A stretch of DNA of 64,000 nucleotides from Rhizobium laguerreae (lineage in GTDB: Bacteria; Pseudomonadota; Alphaproteobacteria; Rhizobiales; Rhizobiaceae). Below, one piece after another: positions 9,024 through 17,967 of the stretch (position 1 is its first letter; every line of letters starts with the position of its first letter). Made by a program: the position numbers and the translations under genes. The stretch spans positions 372,001 to 436,000 of the forward strand of contig NZ_MRDM01000029.1 in assembly GCF_002008165.1 (NCBI RefSeq). The letters run 5' to 3'. The notes under the pieces were generated by a model. That model searched no databases. It saw nothing but the letters and a program-made list of their open reading frames with translations, and was not told the DNA's origin.

Positions 9024-10256
9024 TTAGGCGCGCTCTTCCCAGACCCTCACCAATTCCACGATCGTTTTGACGGCCTTTTCCATATCCTGGCGGCTGACCC
9101 ATTCGAGCGGCGAATGGAATGCATGGCCGCCGGCGAAAATATTCGGGCACGGCAACCCCATGAAGGAGAGACGCGAGCCATCCGTGCCGCCGCGGATGCT
9201 GCCGCGCACCGGCGTCATGCCGGCCCGGCGCACCGCCTCGATCGCGTTCTCGACGATCTCCGGGTGACGATCGAGCACCACCTTCATATTGCGATACTGC
9301 TCCTTCACCTCAAAACGATAGGTCGAGCCGGGATAGGCAGCCATCACGTCCTTGACGATAGCTTCGAGCGTCGTTTCCTTTTCCGTCAGCCCCTTGTCGG
9401 TGAAGTCACGTATGATGAGGCTCAGCGACGCCTTCTCCATCGAGCCGGTCACGCCGGTGGGATGGATGAAACCCTGCCTGCCTTCAGTGGTCTCCGGCGC
9501 AAGATCCCTCGGCAGCCGGTCGATGATGGCGCCGGCGATCTTGATGGCGTTTTCCATGCGGTCCTTGGCAAAACCGGGATGGATCGCCACACCTGATATG
9601 CTGATCTCGACGCCGTCGGCCGAGAAGGTCTCATCCTCGATATGGCCGGCCGTCTCGCCGTCCATCGTATAGGCGAAGTCGGCTCCGAGTTTCGCTAGAT
9701 CCACCTTGTTGACGCCGCGCCCGACCTCCTCGTCCGGCGTGAACAGGATCTTGATCGTCCCATGCCTGATCTCGGGATTGTCGACGAGGAACTGGGCGGC
9801 GGTCATGATCTCCGCCAGTCCCGCCTTGTCGTCGGCGCCGAGCAATGTCGTTCCATCGGTCGTGATAATGTCGTTGCCGATCTGGTTTTTCAGCTCAGGG
9901 TGCTCGCTGACGCGGATCACCCGGCTCGGATCGCCGGCAAGCCTAATATCCCCGCCGGCATAATTCCCGATGATTTGCGGCTTGACATCGGTGCCGCTGA
10001 AATCGGGTGCCGTATCCATGTGCGAGCAGAAACAGATGACCGGTACCGTCTTGTCGCTATTGGCCGGAATGGTCGCATAGACATAGCCGTGTTCATCGAG
10101 ATGCGCGTCGGCAAGACCGATCTTCAGCAGTTCATCGACCAGAACCCGGCCGAGATCCTTCTGCTTGCCGGTGGTCGGCTGCGTCGACGAGGCAGGGTCG
10201 GATTGCGTGTCGATAACGACATAACGGAGAAAGCGGTCGAGAACAGTGTCGGTCAT
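9024..10256 (-). CDS. pepT: Peptidase T (aminotripeptidase)
   Basis: 410 residues from the ATG at 10256, which is chosen because the family begins with a short lead into the catalytic domain; the frame is open for 33 more codons upstream. M20B peptidase features: zinc ligands H79 and D81 in SHMDTAPD, the bridging aspartate in GADDKAG (D142/D143), the catalytic E175-E176 in TPDEEVG, and a C-terminal zinc histidine in GGHAFHSPLEW. It removes N-terminal residues from tripeptides in the cytoplasm. Length matches the family (about 408-412). No operon partner is apparent. Confidence 0.92.
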   Translation of the reverse strand: MTDTVLDRFLRYVVIDTQSDPASSTQPTTGKQKDLGRVLVDELLKIGLADAHLDEHGYVYATIPANSDKTVPVICFCSHMDTAPDFSGTDVKPQIIGNYAGGDIRLAGDPSRVIRVSEHPELKNQIGNDIITTDGTTLLGADDKAGLAEIMTAAQFLVDNPEIRHGTIKILFTPDEEVGRGVNKVDLAKLGADFAYTMDGETAGHIEDETFSADGVEISISGVAIHPGFAKDRMENAIKIAGAIIDRLPRDLAPETTEGRQGFIHPTGVTGSMEKASLSLIIRDFTDKGLTEKETTLEAIVKDVMAAYPGSTYRFEVKEQYRNMKVVLDRHPEIVENAIEAVRRAGMTPVRGSIRGGTDGSRLSFMGLPCPNIFAGGHAFHSPLEWVSRQDMEKAVKTIVELVRVWEERA

Positions 10257-10361
10257 GGCATCCAGTCCAGCAAGATCACACGGACGATATAGCCCTCCTG
10301 GGCGATGGGGCAAAAGATTTTTCCACCCGCCGCACGTGAGGGTTTCCCCAGTCAATCCATT

Positions 10362-11114
10362 TCATGCGCTGCCATCGGATGCCAGAACCGATACCACATG
10401 AGAAACAAGCCCTCCGTCGCTGACCTCATGCACGAGGAAGGACGGAGCGTCGATCACCGGAAGATCGGCACGGCCTTCCAGCAGAAGCGGATTGGGCGGG
10501 CAGAGGGAGCCGCAGGTCTGGACAGGGATCGATCCCAGCCGGCCAAATGCGGGTCGGTGAACATGGCCGCAAAGAATCGCCAGCGGCGGCCTGTTCACCG
10601 CATCCAGGGTGCTGAGAAGCGCACTGCCGTTTCTGCATCCGACCCGGTCCAGCACCTCGATGCCGATCCTCAATGGCGGCTGATGCATGAAGAGAAGCGA
10701 GGGCGTCGTCACGTCCGCAAGCGCGTTCATCAGCCATGGCAGATGCGGCAGGACGTCGCCGTAGCTCTGACCGGCGACGGTCACATCGACACCGAAGAGG
10801 GTCAGCCCATCGACGGCTGTCCGGAAATGCATCGGTCCCGTCGCATTGATCCACGTGCCGACGGCGGCCAGTTCGGAACGCATCAATTGCAGATCGTCAC
10901 CGTTGCCCGGCAACAGGTGGACAGGGCAGTCCAGCGACCGCAGGCTTTCGGCGACCAGGCGATAGCCTCGCCGCCATCCGTCGTCCACCAGATCTCCGGT
11001 GACAACAAGTGCATCAGGGCGGAACGTTCTCAGCCAGCCTATCGCTCGCTCCAGCGTCTGGAGCGACGAAAGGTCCGGCCTCGCATGGATATCGGATATC
11101 TGCGCAACAAGCAT
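10362..11114 (-). CDS. Calcineurin-like metallophosphoesterase with altered GNH motif
   Basis: 250 residues from the ATG at 11114. Class III phosphodiesterase motifs appear in order: D8-I-H10, G40-D41, then GNGD at 70-73 where the family has GNH(D/E), H144 in FMHQPP, and GHVH at 183-186. Thus most metal ligands are present but the usual catalytic histidine of GNH is glycine. The best family match is CpdA-like cAMP phosphodiesterases and related glycerophosphodiesterases. It is the last gene of a long minus-strand unit, 70 bp after the ATPase gene, so its substrate may be linked to what the transporter imports. Function is inferred from family only. Confidence 0.75.
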   Translation of the reverse strand: MLVAQISDIHARPDLSSLQTLERAIGWLRTFRPDALVVTGDLVDDGWRRGYRLVAESLRSLDCPVHLLPGNGDDLQLMRSELAAVGTWINATGPMHFRTAVDGLTLFGVDVTVAGQSYGDVLPHLPWLMNALADVTTPSLLFMHQPPLRIGIEVLDRVGCRNGSALLSTLDAVNRPPLAILCGHVHRPAFGRLGSIPVQTCGSLCPPNPLLLEGRADLPVIDAPSFLVHEVSDGGLVSHVVSVLASDGSA

Positions 11115-11184
11115 GTTCTGCCTCCCCGCCCCTGCCGGAGACACTATGCCAAAACCGATAGCAACGAGCCACCAGCCCAGCGGC

Positions 11185-12243
11185 TCAATCGACGCGTTTT
11201 CCCTCGACATCGAACACGTGCAGATATTGGGCGGGGAAGGCCACATTGACCTTCGGCCCCGCCTTCAGCGCGTCGCGGTTCAGCGTGAAGATCTTGAACG
11301 GCAGACCATGCAGGGCAAGATGCAAGATGATGCCGAAACCCGTGGGCTCGACGAGTTCCACATCCGCGGCAAGCCCCGCCCCACCGTCACTCATCAGCAC
11401 ATGCTCCGGCCGGATGCCGAGCGTCACCTTTGCGCCATCTGAAAGCGGCAGAGGCTTTGCAAGCGGCACGATCGTGCCGTCCTTCAGCTTCACGCCGCCG
11501 GCATCATAGGTGGCCTCGAGGAAATTCATCCCCGGCGAGCCGATGAAGCCAGCAACAAAAAGATTGGCGGGGCGGTCGTAGAGTTCCAGGGGACTGCCAA
11601 CCTGCTGGACCACCCCACCATGCATGGCGACGATCCGGTCCGCCAGCGTCATTGCCTCGATCTGGTCGTGGGTCACGTAGATTGAGGTCGCCTTCAGGTC
11701 GCCATGCAGTTTCTTGATTTCGGCGCGCATCTGTTCGCGCAGGCGCGCATCGAGGTTCGACAGCGGTTCGTCGAACAGGAAGGCTTTTGGCTGGCGCACG
11801 ATGGCGCGGCCCATGGCGACGCGCTGGCGCTGGCCGCCGGAAAGCGCCTTCGGCCTGCGTTCGAGCAGCGGATCGAGGCCAAGCTTGGCGGCAGCCGCGG
11901 CCACCGCGCCTGCAATCTTCTCCTTCGCCACCTTCCGCAGCCTGAGGCTGTAGCTCATATTGCCGGCGACATTCATATGCGGATAGAGCGCGTAGGACTG
12001 GAACACCATGGCGATGTCGCGATCCCTCGGATGCAGCTCGTTGACCCTATTGCCGGCGATGCGGATCTCACCCCCGGTGACCTCCTCCAGCCCGGCGATC
12101 ATCCGCAGCAGCGTGGACTTGCCGCAGCCGGACGGACCGACGAGCACGACGAATTCGCCGTCCTGGATTTCCAGGTTGACGCCATGCAGCACCTGCACAT
12201 GGCCATAGGCTTTGTGGATATTCCGGATATCGATCGATGCCAT
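11185..12243 (-). CDS. Carbohydrate-type ABC transporter ATPase (MalK/UgpC family)
   Basis: 352 residues. Walker A GPSGCGKST, signature LSGGQRQRVAMGRA, Walker B FLFDEPLSNLD and switch histidine (VTHDQIEAM). The C-terminal OB/TOBE region (about 240-352, with LGIRPEHV) is that of the CUT1 family. It powers the two permeases encoded just upstream; the gap to the permease stop is only 4 bp. Substrate cannot be read from the ATPase. The family name ugpC is often used for such genes without evidence for glycerol-3-phosphate. Confidence 0.9.
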   Translation of the reverse strand: MASIDIRNIHKAYGHVQVLHGVNLEIQDGEFVVLVGPSGCGKSTLLRMIAGLEEVTGGEIRIAGNRVNELHPRDRDIAMVFQSYALYPHMNVAGNMSYSLRLRKVAKEKIAGAVAAAAAKLGLDPLLERRPKALSGGQRQRVAMGRAIVRQPKAFLFDEPLSNLDARLREQMRAEIKKLHGDLKATSIYVTHDQIEAMTLADRIVAMHGGVVQQVGSPLELYDRPANLFVAGFIGSPGMNFLEATYDAGGVKLKDGTIVPLAKPLPLSDGAKVTLGIRPEHVLMSDGGAGLAADVELVEPTGFGIILHLALHGLPFKIFTLNRDALKAGPKVNVAFPAQYLHVFDVEGKRVD

Positions 12244-12247
12244 TTGT

Positions 12248-13078
12248 TTAACCCTTGACCGCGCCGGCCGTCAGGCCCTGGACGAGATAGCGCTGGATGA
12301 GGAGGAAGAAGAGGCCGGCCGGAATGAGCGCCATGACGCCCGCCGCCATCATCTGCCCGAAATCCACCGAGAATTTCGAAACGAAGGTGAGAAGTCCGAC
12401 CGGGAAGGTCGCCGCGTCATTGCCGTTGATCAGCATCAGCGCGAAGAGCAGCTCGCTCCAGGCGGCAGTGAAGACGAAACCGAGTGTGGCGGCGATCCCC
12501 GGCAGCGTCAGCGGCAGGATGATCTGGCGAAACGCCGTGAACTGCGTCGCCCCGTCGATCTTCGCCGCCTCTTCGAGATCCCTCGGAATGCCGTCGAAGA
12601 AGGACTGCATCAGGAAGGTGGCGAAAGGCACGTTGAAGGCGGTGTAGACGATGACGAGCCCGGTCAGACTGTTGGTCAGATGCAGCGGCGACAGAATCTT
12701 GAAGATCGGCGCCACCAGCATCACCAGCGGAAACATTTGGGTCAGCAGCATCAGGGCGACGATCCAGTATTTTACCCGGAAATTGAAGCGCGACAATGCG
12801 TAGCCGGACAGCGAAGCGCAGATGGTCACGGTGACGGCCGTCGAGGCCGAGACGATCAGGCTGTTCTTGAAAAAGGTCGGAAAGGCGCTGTGGCGCAGCA
12901 CGAAGGCATAGTGATCCCATGTCGTGCGCGACGGCCACATGCGAACGCCCTCGCTATAGAGCAGGTCGTTCGGCGTTACCGAGACCTTGAGCAGCCAGAA
13001 CAGTGGAAAGAGCGAAAAGGCGATGTAGCAGAGGATCGCCAGGCGGTGTGCGATGGTCGGAATGACGGATCGTCTCAT
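12248..13078 (-). CDS. ABC transporter permease, CUT1 family (MalG-like)
   Basis: 276 residues, about six membrane helices, BPD_transp_1 domain. The EAA loop is EEAAKIDGATQFTAFRQIILP. It is the MalG-type (second) permease of the importer. Its gene lies 4 bp after the other permease gene and 4 bp before the ATPase gene, so the set is clearly co-transcribed. Confidence 0.92.
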   Translation of the reverse strand: MRRSVIPTIAHRLAILCYIAFSLFPLFWLLKVSVTPNDLLYSEGVRMWPSRTTWDHYAFVLRHSAFPTFFKNSLIVSASTAVTVTICASLSGYALSRFNFRVKYWIVALMLLTQMFPLVMLVAPIFKILSPLHLTNSLTGLVIVYTAFNVPFATFLMQSFFDGIPRDLEEAAKIDGATQFTAFRQIILPLTLPGIAATLGFVFTAAWSELLFALMLINGNDAATFPVGLLTFVSKFSVDFGQMMAAGVMALIPAGLFFLLIQRYLVQGLTAGAVKG

Positions 13079-13082
13079 GATC

Positions 13083-14048
13083 TCAATCCTTGTTCAGCAG
13101 CGTCTGCCGGAGCAGGATGATCAGCATCGAATAGGCAAGCAGCAGCACGAGCAGCACCAGCGCGATCGCCGAGGCATAACCGAAATCGAGCCGCCGGAAG
13201 GCCGTCGTGAAGATGTAGCTGGCGACAATCTGCGTCCGGTCCGCCGGCCCGCCACTGGTCATGACGACAATCAGATCGGCGAAGTTGGAAATCCACACGG
13301 TGCGTAGCAGCACGGTAATGGCAATCGTTGGCGCCAGAAACGGCAGGGTGATCGAGCGGAAGCGCTGGAACCAGCCGGCGCCGTCGATCGATGCCGCCTC
13401 ATAGAGATCACGCGGGATCGCCTGCAGCGCCGCAAGCAGCGTGATGGCGAAGAAGGGAATGCCCCACCAGACATTGGCGACGATCGGCCCCCACATCGCA
13501 TAGTTGGGATCGGAGAGGATATTGCCCGGCTCATCCATCAGCCCGAGGGCGAAGAGCCAGTGCGGGATCGGTCCGATGACGGGATTGAACAGCCAGGCCC
13601 AGTTGAGGCCGGCGAGGAAAGACGGCACGGCCCAGGGCAGGAAGACCAACGCCTGCGCGATTGCCCTGCCTTTGAACGGCTTGTCGAGCAGCAGCGCCAG
13701 GATCAGCCCGAAGACGAACTGCAGGACGACGGAGGCGCCGGTCCACCACAGCGTGTTCCGAAGCGCGCCGTAGAAGGCGGCATCGCCTGCAAGCTCGCGG
13801 AAATGATCGAGCCCGATGAAGCCGCCGGAAAACGGATTGAGCAGCTGGATATCGCGGAAGGCGTAGGAGATGCCGACGGTCAGCGGCACCAGCATCACCG
13901 CAATGATCAAGATCAGCGACGGCGCGCTGTAGAGATAGGGCTCCGAAGCATCGGCAACGCGACGCAGCCACGGCCTGCGGTCGCGACGCATGTCGAGCGT
14001 ATCGGCGGAAATGGTCATCAGCCAAGAGTTCCCGTTCGCGGCGTTCAT
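13083..14048 (-). CDS. ABC transporter permease, CUT1 family (MalF-like)
   Basis: 321 residues if the ATG at 14048 is used; another ATG at 14018 would shorten it by ten residues and cannot be excluded. Six or more membrane helices follow a basic N-terminal tail. The EAA loop is YEAASIDGAGWFQRFRSITLP and the motif WISNFADLIVVMTSGGP is typical of the MalF side. Partner of the permease at 12248-13078. A hairpin separates it from the upstream binding-protein gene. Confidence 0.9.
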   Translation of the reverse strand: MNAANGNSWLMTISADTLDMRRDRRPWLRRVADASEPYLYSAPSLILIIAVMLVPLTVGISYAFRDIQLLNPFSGGFIGLDHFRELAGDAAFYGALRNTLWWTGASVVLQFVFGLILALLLDKPFKGRAIAQALVFLPWAVPSFLAGLNWAWLFNPVIGPIPHWLFALGLMDEPGNILSDPNYAMWGPIVANVWWGIPFFAITLLAALQAIPRDLYEAASIDGAGWFQRFRSITLPFLAPTIAITVLLRTVWISNFADLIVVMTSGGPADRTQIVASYIFTTAFRRLDFGYASAIALVLLVLLLAYSMLIILLRQTLLNKD

Positions 14049-14065
14049 GCGCCGTCTGTGTCATC

Positions 14066-14102
14066 AAAAAAGCGGCGGCGGCCTGTGGTGAGGCCGCCGC
14101 CG
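14066..14102 (-). terminator. Intra-operon hairpin after the binding-protein gene
   Basis: A 12-bp GC-rich stem (14073-14084 with 14091-14102) with a six-base loop is followed on the minus strand by six T (14066-14071). It looks like a terminator, but it sits inside the operon between the binding protein and the first permease. Such attenuators usually allow the binding protein to be made in excess over the membrane parts. Confidence 0.75.
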
Positions 14103-14114
14103 TCGATCCGTCGC

Positions 14115-15374
14115 TTATTTCTTGGCGAGGAACTTCTGCTGCGCCTTGGTGAGATATTCGGCCCATTGGTCGGCCAAATCCTTCGCCGAGATATCGCCGA
14201 GCAATGCTTGCTGCGAGGTCTTGATCGCCAGCGAATCCTTGAAGAAGGCGAATTCCTCGAGGTAGGTCGGCATGACTGTTGGTACCGTGTTCGGATCCGC
14301 CAGTTCCTCGAACCAGCCCTTGAACTGGTCACCGGCGTAGAAGGGATCCTTCTCGGCCGCCGTATAGGCCGGCAGGGCGCCGATGCGCTTGTTCCACTCA
14401 AGATTACCTTCCGGCCCTTCGAGCGTGGCTATCAGCTTCCAGGAAAGATCCTTGTTGCCGCTGGTCGTGAACATCGACCAGCCGCCGTAACCGATCGTCG
14501 GGAAGGACTTGCCGTCCGGACCCTTCGGCAGCGGTGCGACACCGAAATCCTCCTTCTTCATACGCTCGGCGATGGCGATCAGCGCGTCCGGATCCTGGTC
14601 GAGGAAGGCGCAGGTGCCGGAATAGAAGCCGGCGACGACTTCGTTGAAGCCCCAGTTGACGCTGTCCTTCGGCGCATAGCCTTTCTTGTAGAGATCGACC
14701 ATCCATTCGATGCCCTTGGCCCAGCCCGGGCTGTTCATCGTCGAGGTCCCGTCGTCGTTGAAATACTTGTTCGAGCCGGCCATCGAGGCGGCGAAGATCA
14801 TCCAGCCGTTAAGGCCGCCCGGTCCGCCGCGCATGCAGTAGCCGTATTTGCCGGGCAGTTTGGAAACCTTTTCCGAAGCGGCAGTAAATTCTTCCATCGT
14901 CTTCGGCGGCGCGGCGACGCCGGCTTCGGCAAGCAGCTTCTTGTTGTAGAACATCGCCCGGAGATAGAACCCGTAGGGCAGCATATAGGCGGTGTTCTTG
15001 ACGTCGCGGCCGAGTTCGAGCGCGCGTGGCGTCAGTTCCTTGGTGTGCTCCCACTTTTCGAGGTAGGGCTCCAGGCTCTCGAGCATGCCGTTATTGGCAT
15101 AGAGCGACAGCCAGGTATCGGGCATCTCCATCACATCGGGCACGTCGCCGGCAGACACCATGGTCGCGAACTTCTGGAACGCTTCGTTCCAGGGCAGCGA
15201 GATGATGTCGACCTTGGTGCCGGGATTGGCGGCTTCGAATTTGCCGACGATCGATTTCAGCGTTTCGGTGCGCTCCGGGCTGGTGATGACTTCGACAAGC
15301 TTGAGCGTCGTATCGGCAAAGGCCGTACCCGCCATCATCGAAGCAAAGAGCGTCGAGATTATTAGTTTTTTCAT
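14115..15374 (-). CDS. Extracellular solute-binding protein, family 1
   Basis: 419 residues. Signal peptide 1-20 (ending GTAFA). The mature protein is a family-1 (SBP_bac_1) binding protein: VITSPERTETLKSIVGKFEA at the N-terminus and the region DVPDVMEMPDTWLSLYANNGM match CUT1 sugar-binding proteins. It captures the substrate of the permeases downstream. The gene starts 36 bp after the PLP-enzyme stop. The ligand is unknown; sugars or polyols are usual, but the amino-acid enzyme upstream leaves other ligands open. Confidence 0.9.
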   Translation of the reverse strand: MKKLIISTLFASMMAGTAFADTTLKLVEVITSPERTETLKSIVGKFEAANPGTKVDIISLPWNEAFQKFATMVSAGDVPDVMEMPDTWLSLYANNGMLESLEPYLEKWEHTKELTPRALELGRDVKNTAYMLPYGFYLRAMFYNKKLLAEAGVAAPPKTMEEFTAASEKVSKLPGKYGYCMRGGPGGLNGWMIFAASMAGSNKYFNDDGTSTMNSPGWAKGIEWMVDLYKKGYAPKDSVNWGFNEVVAGFYSGTCAFLDQDPDALIAIAERMKKEDFGVAPLPKGPDGKSFPTIGYGGWSMFTTSGNKDLSWKLIATLEGPEGNLEWNKRIGALPAYTAAEKDPFYAGDQFKGWFEELADPNTVPTVMPTYLEEFAFFKDSLAIKTSQQALLGDISAKDLADQWAEYLTKAQQKFLAKK

Positions 15375-15409
15375 GGCTCAGTTCCCCCTTGTTAGGTCTT
15401 TCTCGGGTT

Positions 15410-16582
15410 TCAGGATTGTGAGGCGGCGGCGAGCGCCTCCTCGATATCTCTCCACAAAGCCTCGGTTCCTTCGAGGCCGACATGGAGACGTACGGATCGC
15501 GCATGGATGCCGAAGGCATGTGCGGAATTTGGCTGTGCCTTCTGCTGAAGCACCACCTCGCCCGGTACGATCAGGCTTTCATGTCCACCCCAGCTTACAC
15601 CCAGTTTGAAGAGCTTGAGGTGATCGGCGAAGGTGCGGATATCGACGCCTTCGCGGAATATGAAGGAAAACAGGCCCGAGGTGCCGTTGAGGCCAGTGGG
15701 CAGACGGTTGGCGAGCCCCGGATGGCAGACCGTCTCCACCACGTCGAGCTTCTGCAGGCGCCTGGCGATTTCAAGCGCCGATGCCTCGTGGGCTCGCATG
15801 CGGAGCGGCAGCGTGCGCAACCCGCGGATCAGCAGCCAGGCGTCGAACGGCGAAAGCTTGCCGCCAAGATAGGGATATGCCTCGGCCTTGACGCGAGCGA
15901 TCATCGCCTTCGAGCCGGCGATGACGCCCGCCACCACATCGCTGTGGCCGCCGAGATATTTCGAGGCCGAATGAATGACCAAGTCGACGCCGAGCGTCAG
16001 CGGCCGCTGGAAGAACGGGCTTGCCCAGCTGTTGTCGATCATCGAGACGGCGCCGTGTTGTCTGGCGAGCGCGGCGAGCCCGCCGACATCATGTGCTTCC
16101 ATCACCCAGCTCGTCGGACTTTCCATGTAGAAGAGCTTGGCGCCGGGCAGCGCCTTGGCGACCGCTTCCTCGTCGCGCCCGTCGACATAAGTCACCTCGA
16201 TCTTCATCCGTTTCAGGATGGTGCCGAACAGGCGGAAGGCATCGGGATAGACATGTTTGACGGCAACGATGCGGTCGCCGGGCTCGACGAAGCTTAAGAC
16301 CGCCGACGAGATCGCCGCCATGCCGCTTGCAAAACCCAGCGCATCCTCGGCACCTTCGAGCTTGGCGAGCATTTCCTCGAAGGCGCGCACCGTCGGGTTC
16401 AGTCCGCGTGTATAGATCGGCCGCACCCTCTCGCCGCGATAGGAGGCGATCATGTCGTCATAATCGGAAAAGGTGAAAAGCGAAGTCTGAAAAATCGGCG
16501 GCACGACGGCGTCAGCGAAGTTGCCTTCGTCATGCGCGGTGATGAGGGAAGCAAGATCGAACGGTTCTGCGCCGTTGCTCAT
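15410..16582 (-). CDS. Cys/Met metabolism PLP-dependent enzyme (cystathionine gamma-synthase/beta-lyase type)
   Basis: 390 residues from the ATG at 16582, which overlaps the regulator's stop as ATGA; the frame stays open far upstream only by chance. Fold-type I PLP features: YTRGLNPT (about 57-64), the phosphate loop SGMAA, the PLP-ring aspartate in MIDNSWASP (D183) and the Schiff-base lysine K208 in SASKYLGGHSD. The family covers cystathionine gamma-synthase, gamma- and beta-lyase, methionine gamma-lyase and O-acyl-homoserine sulfhydrylase; sequence alone does not decide. Its place between a FadR regulator and a sugar-type transporter suggests use of an imported sulfur- or amino-containing compound rather than housekeeping methionine synthesis. 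Confidence 0.85.
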   Translation of the reverse strand: MSNGAEPFDLASLITAHDEGNFADAVVPPIFQTSLFTFSDYDDMIASYRGERVRPIYTRGLNPTVRAFEEMLAKLEGAEDALGFASGMAAISSAVLSFVEPGDRIVAVKHVYPDAFRLFGTILKRMKIEVTYVDGRDEEAVAKALPGAKLFYMESPTSWVMEAHDVGGLAALARQHGAVSMIDNSWASPFFQRPLTLGVDLVIHSASKYLGGHSDVVAGVIAGSKAMIARVKAEAYPYLGGKLSPFDAWLLIRGLRTLPLRMRAHEASALEIARRLQKLDVVETVCHPGLANRLPTGLNGTSGLFSFIFREGVDIRTFADHLKLFKLGVSWGGHESLIVPGEVVLQQKAQPNSAHAFGIHARSVRLHVGLEGTEALWRDIEEALAAASQS

Positions 16583-17301
16583 TTGGACATTTCCTTGATG
16601 TCTTCCTCGACGATGGCGAGAATTTTCAATGTTTCTGTGCGCGCCGTCTCGGGATCCCCGGCAGCGATCGCGTTGAAAAGGGTGCGGTGAAAGGGAAAAG
16701 ACCGGCGCGCGAAATCCTGCCGGTCGAAGGGATGCGCCCAGAAGCGCTCGAATGTCTCGCGCATCTGCTCGAGAAGCTGTCGAAACAGCGGATTGTGGGC
16801 GGCGTCGTAAACGGCGAGATGGAAGGCCAGATCCTCCGGCCCGGAAGTGCCCTTCTCCAGGTGCACCCGCTCCATGGCGTTCAGCTTTTCCTCGATGATG
16901 ACGAGGTCCGTGCTCGTGCGCCGTCGCGCCGCCACCATGCCCGCCTCGCATTCAATTCCACGGCGTACCTCCAGCGTTTGCAGCAGCACGTCGCGAAGGT
17001 GTGCGGTATCGAACGATAGCGGCATGTGGATCGTCGCCCTTGACACGGGCTTCAGCAGATAAGTGCCGCTTCCCTTGCGCGTCTCAATGACACCGAGCGC
17101 CTGGAAATGCCGGATCGCCTCGCGAATGGTCGAGCGGCCGACGGCAAGAGCGGTCATCAGCTCGCGCTCAGCCGGCAAACGGTCGCCCGCCTTCAATCTG
17201 GCTTCCTCGACATAATCCGCCAGCGCATCGGTCACCTGACGCGCGCGGTCCATGACCGGAAGCGGCCGGATCACCGGCCTGTCGCTGCGATTTGCCTTCA
17301 T
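16579..17301 (-). CDS. GntR-family regulator, FadR subfamily
   Basis: 240 residues. The N-terminal winged helix-turn-helix (about 17-85) has the GntR signature GDRLPAERELMTALAVGRSTIREAIRHFQALG. The C-terminal all-helical FCD ligand domain (about 100-225) carries metal-site histidines (FHLAVYDAAHN, FHRTLFNAI). The ATG at 17301 has GGGGAA before it. It is the first gene of the long operon reaching to 10362, so it probably controls that operon and itself. FCD proteins normally bind carboxylates, which may hint at the ligand. Confidence 0.9.
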   Translation of the reverse strand: MKANRSDRPVIRPLPVMDRARQVTDALADYVEEARLKAGDRLPAERELMTALAVGRSTIREAIRHFQALGVIETRKGSGTYLLKPVSRATIHMPLSFDTAHLRDVLLQTLEVRRGIECEAGMVAARRRTSTDLVIIEEKLNAMERVHLEKGTSGPEDLAFHLAVYDAAHNPLFRQLLEQMRETFERFWAHPFDRQDFARRSFPFHRTLFNAIAAGDPETARTETLKILAIVEEDIKEMSK

Positions 17302-17340
17302 GGTTCCCCATTTTCTTATCAGGCAGCCGACTTAAAGAAT

Positions 17341-17351
17341 TGGTCTGACAT
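17341..17351 (-). promoter_or_regulatory. Possible FadR/GntR operator
   Basis: The sequence TGGTCTGACAT, 40 bp upstream of the regulator's start, resembles the FadR-subfamily consensus TGGTNNNACCA with one mismatched half-site base. Its position fits autoregulation. Single-site evidence only. Confidence 0.35.
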
Positions 17352-17563
17352 CTTAGCATTTCGTATACATAGGAAAACGTCAAGACGGCCACGTCCATTC
17401 CGGAGAATTCGGAGTGATTTTCGGGATATTCGGCGTAAGACCTTCCCGCTGAACGCGCCGTTGATCGCCAGCATTGGCGCTCCTAGCCCAACTCGTCTCG
17501 ACTGCTCGAACAGCTTGGAACATCAGCGGTCGACGTTCCGTTTCGCAACGGAAGGGAGACCTG

Positions 17564-17802
17564 CATGCCCGGCACGTTCACCACTGTCTACATCGTCGCA
17601 TTTGACCTTGATGACCGAGATCAGGCCATCCGAGCGTTCGAGCCAAGGGTGGCGGCGAACGAGGAGGCCGAGATCGAGGAGGCCGAGATACTGATAACAC
17701 GCTGGGGTCGTGGTATGGCGGCGGCAGAATGACCCTGTTGTCGGCGAGGAAGGCGAGCCCGAGGTTGTTTTCAGCGTAGGCAGGGTTGGGGACTTCGGAT
17801 AA
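17564..17802 (+). pseudogene. Frameshifted small hypothetical gene
   Basis: The ATG at 17564 follows a GGAAGGGA ribosome site. Frame one gives a start MPGTFTTVYIVAFDLDD and runs 55 codons to a TGA at about 17729. Another frame then gives a plausible C-terminus (QNDPVVGEEGEPEVVFSVGRVGDFG) ending at 17802. Joined near 17715-17727 the two halves read as one protein of about 79 residues with the layout of small rhizobial hypothetical proteins. One indel would explain it; a sequencing error is possible. No function is suggested. Confidence 0.45.
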
Positions 17803-17967
17803 TGTCGTATGAGATCGTGTCGCTGCCGCGGCGCACGCGGTGCATGGCGGCGATCTTTTCGATAGGCCACGCCGACTGTCGGGCGACTGAAGTGCTCCGG
17901 GTTCTTGGGCCAGCCAGAGCTGGATTTTCCGGGGTTAAAGCGTGCCTCTGTGGGGCCGGACCTCCGC

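Noticed and set aside
13560..15365. 601-codon plus-strand frame antisense to the permease and binding-protein genes
   Set aside because: Mirror frame of high-GC genes; the minus-strand proteins have clear family motifs and the plus product has none.
17517..17541. GGAAC followed by CGTT motifs before the frameshifted small gene
   Set aside because: Spacers of 12 and 17 to CGTT do not fit the N16 consensus; likely coincidence of a GGAAC/GTTCC palindrome.
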